Part shown: piece after piece, positions 28,932-32,876 of the stretch
Numbering within the stretch: position 1 is the stretch's first letter
Layout: the number at the start of each line of letters is the position of its first letter
Virus record (IMG/VR): IMGVR_UViG_3300046477_000322
Coordinates: 1-32,876 of that record
Origin: a virus
Length of the DNA stretch: 32,876 nucleotides
Strand: one strand, 5' to 3'
The notes under the pieces: generated by a model
The model's input: the letters and a program-made list of their open reading frames with translations, nothing else
What the model was told of the DNA's origin: nothing
Databases searched by the model: none
Translations under genes and position numbers: made by a program

Positions 28932-29308
28932 GCGGCACGCTCCCTCAGCGCCTGGTTGTACTCAGCCTTCCCGCGCCGGCACAACACGCACTTGCACCCG
29001 AGCGAGTACCGCTGATGCGTCCCGTGCGGATGCCGCAGCTCGGCCTCAACCCGGCGGGCCTCCGCGTGCGCCCGGCCGTGGCACGCCTCACAGAGGACGT
29101 CGCACTTCGCAACCTCGGCGTCACGGCGAGCGGCCGACCACGACCAGATCCGGTGCGACACCTTCCGCGACGGATCCCGGTGATGCAGCCGGAGGTCGTC
29201 GCTCGAGCCGCACCAGAGGCACGTCTTGCCGGCGAAGAACTCACGGCGGCGACGGGCAACCCACTCGCGCTGGGCCTGCTTCTGCCGCTCGGGATCCGAG
29301 TACGGCAA
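28928..29308 (-). CDS. HNH-like endonuclease
   Basis: This 126-residue protein has an HNH/zinc core: KTCLWCGSSDDLRLHHRDP, then a KCDVLCEACHGRAHAEARR segment. A third Cys pair (KCVLCRRGKAEYN) lies near the C-terminus. The start is TTG at 29308, directly after the integrase stop, which is rare here; the N-terminal YSDPERQKQAQREWVARRR is a usual HNH lead-in. It may be homing or a repair nuclease. Confidence 0.75.
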   Translation of the reverse strand: MPYSDPERQKQAQREWVARRRREFFAGKTCLWCGSSDDLRLHHRDPSRKVSHRIWSWSAARRDAEVAKCDVLCEACHGRAHAEARRVEAELRHPHGTHQRYSLGCKCVLCRRGKAEYNQALRERAA

Positions 29309-30412
29309 CTACCCGCCGTCCCGACCCTTAGACTCCAGCCCAGTATCCATGCGGGATGACGGCTTACGGACATTCGCGGTCACCCCGGACGGATCCTCGG
29401 TTGAACTCAAATCTTCCCGCCGCAAATTGCGGGACTCCCGAGACGGCCCGCTGTCAGAGTCGGCAACGTCCCAGGAGAGGCTCCGAACGGGCTCCATCGC
29501 CTTCTGCTTGTTCATCTTCCGCAGGTAGATCTCGGTCGTCGCGAGGTGCTTGTGGCCCATCAGTTCCTTGAGGCCGACGATGTCTCCGTCGGTCGCTTCG
29601 AGGTAGAAGCACGCGAACGCGGCCCGCAGCGAGTGGACGTGCGCGGTGACTTCGGCCCGGCGGGCTATCCGACGGATCAGCCGGTAGATGACCGCAGCGT
29701 CCCGGTCGGGCCGGCGGATCCATTCGGGGCGCGGAGACGGGACGAGGTAGTCCTGATCGTCGTACACACCGTCAGCGAGGGCCTCCTCGATCAGCATGTC
29801 GAGCTTCCCGGGGATCGGCTTGTAAATCGGCTTGCCGCCCTTCTCGCGGAACCTGATCCGTCCGCGGCCCCGGTCGTAGTCCTGGATGCGGAGCTGCGAG
29901 AGCGCCGACCGGCGCGGGCCGAGGTAGATCGCGACGTCCAGCGCGAGCCGTTCCGGCCAGCCCTCGGCGAGGAACCGCATCCGGCGCACGTCGTCCGTCG
30001 ACACCGTCACGACGTCGAGGTCTTCCGACTGCGGCCGGCGCGTCCGTACGAGCATGTCGCACGGGTCACGGGTGACCTTGCCCTGGAACCGCAGCCACGA
30101 GAAGAACGAGCAGACGGCCGATTCGACCGTCGCCTTCGTGCTCTTGGAGCGGTTGCGGTAGCGGCGCAGGAACGGCTGGATGTGCTGGTCGAGCGTGATC
30201 CTCGACACGTCCATGTCCGACGGGACGGAGTCGCAGAGCAGGCCGAGATACCGGCCGTATTCGATGATCGTTCTGGCGGAGTAGTCACGCCGCTCGAGGT
30301 CGTCGAGCCAGTGGTCTAGGGCACGGCTGAGTGTGAGCATCGGCCGAATCTGAACCTCGACCGGCAGGAGTTCAACCTCGGCGGGGCCGACCGGCTGTGT
30401 CTGCAACGTCAC
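29309..30412 (-). CDS. int: Tyrosine integrase
   Basis: This 367-residue site-specific recombinase integrates the phage genome. The SAM-like core-binding domain is at about 26-115 (LSRALDHWLDDLERRDYSAR). The catalytic domain has Arg167 (LGPRRSAL), Lys191/194 (EKGGKPI), His260-Arg263 (HVHSLRAAF), His287 (GHKHL) and nucleophile Tyr296 (ATTEIYLR). A long C-terminal tail (about 300-367) is Ser/Arg-rich. The GTG at 30412 overlaps the upstream stop; ATG at 30337 is the alternative. Neighbours are packed, so attP is not adjacent. Confidence 0.9.
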   Translation of the reverse strand: MTLQTQPVGPAEVELLPVEVQIRPMLTLSRALDHWLDDLERRDYSARTIIEYGRYLGLLCDSVPSDMDVSRITLDQHIQPFLRRYRNRSKSTKATVESAVCSFFSWLRFQGKVTRDPCDMLVRTRRPQSEDLDVVTVSTDDVRRMRFLAEGWPERLALDVAIYLGPRRSALSQLRIQDYDRGRGRIRFREKGGKPIYKPIPGKLDMLIEEALADGVYDDQDYLVPSPRPEWIRRPDRDAAVIYRLIRRIARRAEVTAHVHSLRAAFACFYLEATDGDIVGLKELMGHKHLATTEIYLRKMNKQKAMEPVRSLSWDVADSDSGPSRESRNLRREDLSSTEDPSGVTANVRKPSSRMDTGLESKGRDGG

Positions 30413-30642
30413 GCCTCCCTGGCTTCCGAGAAGTCGAAGCGGCTCTCCGCGTCCCGCCAGCCATCCGCGAGGTCTTTCGGCTGCCGTGCGAGCCACCCTG
30501 AGCCGTGGTGGCGTAGCAGCGCGTGCGCGGCTCCCACGGCCTCGATGAGCGCGAGCAGGTCGTCGCGTCGGATGCTCGCGTAGTCGACCTGGTGGAGACG
30601 ACCACAGATGGCGCGCAACTCGGCGATCCGGATGCGGTTCAT
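30409..30642 (-). CDS. Small helical hypothetical protein
   Basis: This 77-residue protein, MNRIRIAELRAICGRLHQVD at the start, is mostly helical with a basic/acidic mix (LARQPKDLADGWRDAESRFD). Coupled to its neighbours by 4-base overlaps. Next to the integrase, it might be an excisionase or recombination directionality factor, but there is no clear winged helix, so this is only a guess from position. Confidence 0.65.
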   Translation of the reverse strand: MNRIRIAELRAICGRLHQVDYASIRRDDLLALIEAVGAAHALLRHHGSGWLARQPKDLADGWRDAESRFDFSEAREA

Positions 30643-30950
30643 GTCTCGGTCTTTCCGCCCGCCCCGAACCCGGGCGCGTTGTAGACGTGGCGGAGGTCAC
30701 CCTGCGAGAGCGCGAAGACCTGCCACGGAGCCGCAACGAGGCCATCAGGGAACGTTGCCGTCGCTTCGGCGAGGCAGTGAGGCTCCCAGCCCAACAGCGT
30801 CACGTTCACGCCCTTCGCACGCGCCGAGACCCGCGAGACCGTCCAGAGCCTGAACCGCTCGGGCAGGCAGTCCGTCGCCGGTTCGTGGATGAGGAGTACC
30901 ATGCCGCGTTCGACCCGAACGCCCGTCGTCTGGAACGCGACCCCGCTCAC
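30639..30950 (-). CDS. Hypothetical protein
   Basis: This 103-residue protein is beta-rich in the middle (MVLLIHEPATDCLPERFRLW, TVSRVSARAKGVNVTLLGW), which could be a small barrel. GTG at 30950 overlaps the upstream stop; the longer frame to 31226 is Arg-rich and rejected. No family recognised. Confidence 0.65.
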   Translation of the reverse strand: MSGVAFQTTGVRVERGMVLLIHEPATDCLPERFRLWTVSRVSARAKGVNVTLLGWEPHCLAEATATFPDGLVAAPWQVFALSQGDLRHVYNAPGFGAGGKTET

Positions 30951-31306
30951 GTTGTCTCTCCGAGCCTGTCGAGAGCCACCAGAGCAGCGCGCATGGCGAG
31001 GTAGGCGCGGACGCGGGCGAGGACGAGAGGCTTCAGCGCTTCCGACCAGGCGTCGGTCTTGAGCACCGATCCCCAGCCCGTCTCGCGGTGGTAGTCCTCG
31101 GCCTCCTGCGCGTCGTGGTACTCGCGTGCGGCCAGCCAGAGTGCGGCCAGCCCGTCCGCGTGAAGGCGCAGGAAGCGGTCGAGGTCGCGGTGAGCGATCG
31201 TGTCCGCCTGCATGGCCGTGGCCCATTCCTTGTCGGAGACGGCGTGGAAGTCGGGCAGCGGAGTCCGCGCCTCGGAGAGCAGGGTGGTCAGGCGGGCCAC
31301 GCTCAC
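30947..31306 (-). CDS. Helical hypothetical protein
   Basis: This 119-residue protein is almost all helix (RLTTLLSEARTPLPDFHAVS, FLRLHADGLAALWLAAREYH). GTG at 31306 overlaps the upstream stop. It belongs to the early string of small genes of unknown role, probably host-takeover or regulation. Confidence 0.65.
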   Translation of the reverse strand: MSVARLTTLLSEARTPLPDFHAVSDKEWATAMQADTIAHRDLDRFLRLHADGLAALWLAAREYHDAQEAEDYHRETGWGSVLKTDAWSEALKPLVLARVRAYLAMRAALVALDRLGETT

Positions 31307-31485
31307 CCCGGCACCCCGCCGTCGGCGGCCCGCGCCCGGCGCAGCGCCCGTTGCAGCTTCTCGGCGCTCACGCTGAGTGCGGCGCTGTACGCGGTGTCGC
31401 CCGAGTCGTCGTCGTCCTGCGCGCCACGGACGAGAGCGAGCAGCACGGACAACTCAGCGATGGATAGGTACACACGCTCAGCCAT
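31303..31485 (-). CDS. Small helical hypothetical protein
   Basis: This is a 60-residue protein with two helices separated by an acidic stretch (RGAQDDDDSGDT). ATG at 31485 overlaps the upstream gene by 8 bases. No family recognised. Confidence 0.65.
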   Translation of the reverse strand: MAERVYLSIAELSVLLALVRGAQDDDDSGDTAYSAALSVSAEKLQRALRRARAADGGVPG

Positions 31486-32056
31486 TCGGGGCCTTGTCGG
31501 CTGCGGCGGACGGCCGGGCGTCGGGCACACGGAGAAGCTCGAGCGCGACCTGGCTGTCCGTGCAGTAGCTCTCGTGCGCGTTCCCCGACCGCCAGGCGTG
31601 GCAGAAGCACGGCGGCTCGGACGTCTCGTCATTCGCCCACGCGACCACCACGTTGTAGATGAACTTCGCTTGTTCCTCGGTCAGCCGGACGGGGGCCGCC
31701 ACGGACACGGAGGCCGCGGAAGGCTCCCCCGCAGGGCACAGACGCCCCGCCGTCCTGAGTGCCTGACGAGCGATGATGCTGGTGACGCTGCGGCCCGGAA
31801 CGTCGGCAATCTCGTCCAGTGCGGCCTTGAGCGCCTCGGCGTATTCCTGCCAGCCGCCGATGCAGGCGAGCGCATACTCGATTCCCTGCTCCGCCTCGGC
31901 GGCCTGCCCCTCCGCACGCTCAGCCCGCTCCGTGAGCCGCCGAATCTCATGCGCGGCCTCGACGGGCTGCTGCACGGTGAAGCGACGCAGTTCGCTCAAC
32001 GAGCGCGTCTGGCTGACGGCCGGGCCGAACTCGACCCGGCCCACGGAGTCGCTCAT
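31478..32056 (-). CDS. Coiled-coil hypothetical protein
   Basis: This 192-residue protein has a coiled coil at about 25-60 (VEAAHEIRRLTERAERAEGQ, AAEAEQGIEYALACI). A second helical part is followed by a CFC..C cluster (PPCFCHAWRSGNAHESYC) that could bind metal. ATG at 32056 overlaps the upstream stop. Function unknown. Confidence 0.7.
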   Translation of the reverse strand: MSDSVGRVEFGPAVSQTRSLSELRRFTVQQPVEAAHEIRRLTERAERAEGQAAEAEQGIEYALACIGGWQEYAEALKAALDEIADVPGRSVTSIIARQALRTAGRLCPAGEPSAASVSVAAPVRLTEEQAKFIYNVVVAWANDETSEPPCFCHAWRSGNAHESYCTDSQVALELLRVPDARPSAAADKAPNG

Positions 32057-32292
32057 CGCTCTCCTTCCGGCTCGGCCAGCCCGAGGACGCGCTGATTCCT
32101 GACCACCTGCGCGTCAGCTTCGTATCCGAGTCCGAACGGCGCGCCCTCGCGAGGCTTCACGCGCGGGAGCCACGGGGTCGCCATCGTCAGCAGTTCCGTG
32201 CTCGCGGTCAGCGCCTCCCGCAACCCCGCACACTCGACCCGTTCCCGCTCCAACAGGTCGAACAACCGCGACGGATCAGACGGCGTGCTCAT
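32053..32292 (-). CDS. Small hypothetical protein
   Basis: This is a 79-residue protein with an N-terminal helix (SRLFDLLERERVECAGLREA) and a mixed C-terminal part. ATG at 32292 and the stop are both in 4-base overlaps. No family recognised. Confidence 0.65.
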   Translation of the reverse strand: MSTPSDPSRLFDLLERERVECAGLREALTASTELLTMATPWLPRVKPREGAPFGLGYEADAQVVRNQRVLGLAEPEGER

Positions 32293-32546
32293 GCGGCCTC
32301 ATCGGGCAGCCGGCCGTTACAGCGCGGGCACCGGGCCACGCGCTTCTGAACCTCGGTCCGGGCGGTCGGGTCGGGCAACTCCACCGGGACGGCGGCGAGC
32401 CCTTCGCGAACGGGCTCGAGCGCACGGTGCAACGCCCCGATCCGGTCGCGCGTCTCGCGCTCAGCAGCGCGGAGGTTCGCGACGGTCGCCTCGGTCCACT
32501 TGCCCGTGACCGGGTGGATGAACGCTCCGGTGTCTTCGACGCTCAC
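32289..32546 (-). CDS. Small coiled-coil protein with a C-terminal Cys pair
   Basis: This 85-residue protein has a helical middle (ATVANLRAAERETRDRIGAL, HRALEPVREGLA) and ends with CPRCNGRLPDEAA, half of a zinc ribbon. GTG at 32546 overlaps the RecT-like gene stop. It follows that recombinase and could be its partner, but no family match is claimed. Confidence 0.65.
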   Translation of the reverse strand: MSVEDTGAFIHPVTGKWTEATVANLRAAERETRDRIGALHRALEPVREGLAAVPVELPDPTARTEVQKRVARCPRCNGRLPDEAA

Positions 32547-32876
32547 GACGCCAACCTCGCGAACTCGACTTGCGCGTCGAGCTTGTCGATCATCGCGCTC
32601 GCGACCCACAGCGGCAGGACCGTCCGCAGCTTCGAGTACCGCAGCGCCCCGGCCTCGTCCTCGTACACGCCGGGATCGTCCTCGATCAAATCCGGGGCGA
32701 CCTCGCGGGCGACGAGGTAGACGGTGCGCGTGTCGAGCAACCCTTCCTCGCGGCTGCTCCCGATCAGGGTGTCGAGCCGCTTGAGCGTTCGGTACTGCGT
32801 GCTGCGCTTGTCGGTGAACAGGACGCACGGGCTGTTGCGGGGGTCGAGCGGCACCGACCCGGGCTGCTGGAACGGG
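32543..32876 (-). CDS. recT: C-terminal part of the RecT-like protein gene (continues from base 1-750 when circular)
   Basis: The frame runs off the window end without a start. Joined through the 19-bp repeat it is the last ~104 codons of the RecT-like gene. This part is a separate folded region (VLFTDKRSTQYRTLKRLDTL, TVYLVAREVAPDLI, LRYSKLRTVLPLWVASAMID) after a Pro/Ser/Ala linker. If the molecule were linear, GTG at 32854 could start a short separate protein. The C-terminal domain is not recognised. Confidence 0.75.
   Translation of the reverse strand, partial: PFQQPGSVPLDPRNSPCVLFTDKRSTQYRTLKRLDTLIGSSREEGLLDTRTVYLVAREVAPDLIEDDPGVYEDEAGALRYSKLRTVLPLWVASAMIDKLDAQVEFARLAS
32858..32876. repeat. 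19-bp terminal direct repeat, right copy
   Basis: Identical to bases 1-19. See the left copy; together they support circularity. Confidence 0.85.

Noticed and set aside
1-32876. CRISPR arrays, insertion sequences, rRNA
   Set aside because: No regularly spaced repeats, transposase genes or ribosomal RNA sequences were seen.

Overview
The window is a complete or nearly complete genome of a temperate siphovirus with an HK97-type head, from a GC-rich, probably actinobacterial host. The first and last 19 bases are identical, and one recombinase gene reads in frame across that join, so the molecule looks circular (unit about 32,857 bp) and the contig ends are arbitrary. A secreted Rpf-like transglycosylase (28058-28573) resembles, from memory, proteins of Thermoleophilia (Solirubrobacterales/Gaiellales), which makes such a host plausible but not proven.

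Almost every gene lies on the minus strand, so transcription runs toward lower coordinates. The clear exception is a 139-residue XRE repressor on the plus strand (2143-2562). It is divergent from a small Cro-like gene (1900-2109). The two appear to use face-to-face promoters that share one -10 region centred on an inverted repeat. From that switch the early genes run down through position 1, around the join, and on to about 23.5 kb: a HAD phosphatase, RecT-like annealase, small coiled-coil and zinc-binding proteins, tyrosine integrase, HNH nucleases, the Rpf-like enzyme, a RuvC-like resolvase, a replication initiator, a G39P-like helicase loader and a zinc-finger/HTH protein. No DNA polymerase or helicase gene was seen, so host replication enzymes are presumably recruited.

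The late genes follow in near-standard order: HNH nuclease, large terminase, portal, prohead protease, major capsid protein, several beta-rich virion proteins (one with unusual Arg-rich repeats), head-tail connector, tail terminator, tail tube, a gp10-like protein, frameshifted chaperones, a short tape measure, and a large minor tail protein carrying two LamG-like domains. The lysis block (5.4-3.4 kb) has a PG-binding/CHAP endolysin between holin candidates. A strong hairpin at 2833-2863 ends the late operon where it converges on the repressor gene.

Most early and lysis genes overlap by 4 bases (stop/start NTGA), which argues for translational coupling and fixes many GTG starts. The most unusual non-coding element is at about 12564-12640. 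In an otherwise packed late operon, the plus strand holds a consensus-like tRNA T-arm upstream of a consensus-like D-arm and anticodon arm. This is the order expected of a circularly permuted tRNA, although the acceptor pairing is imperfect.
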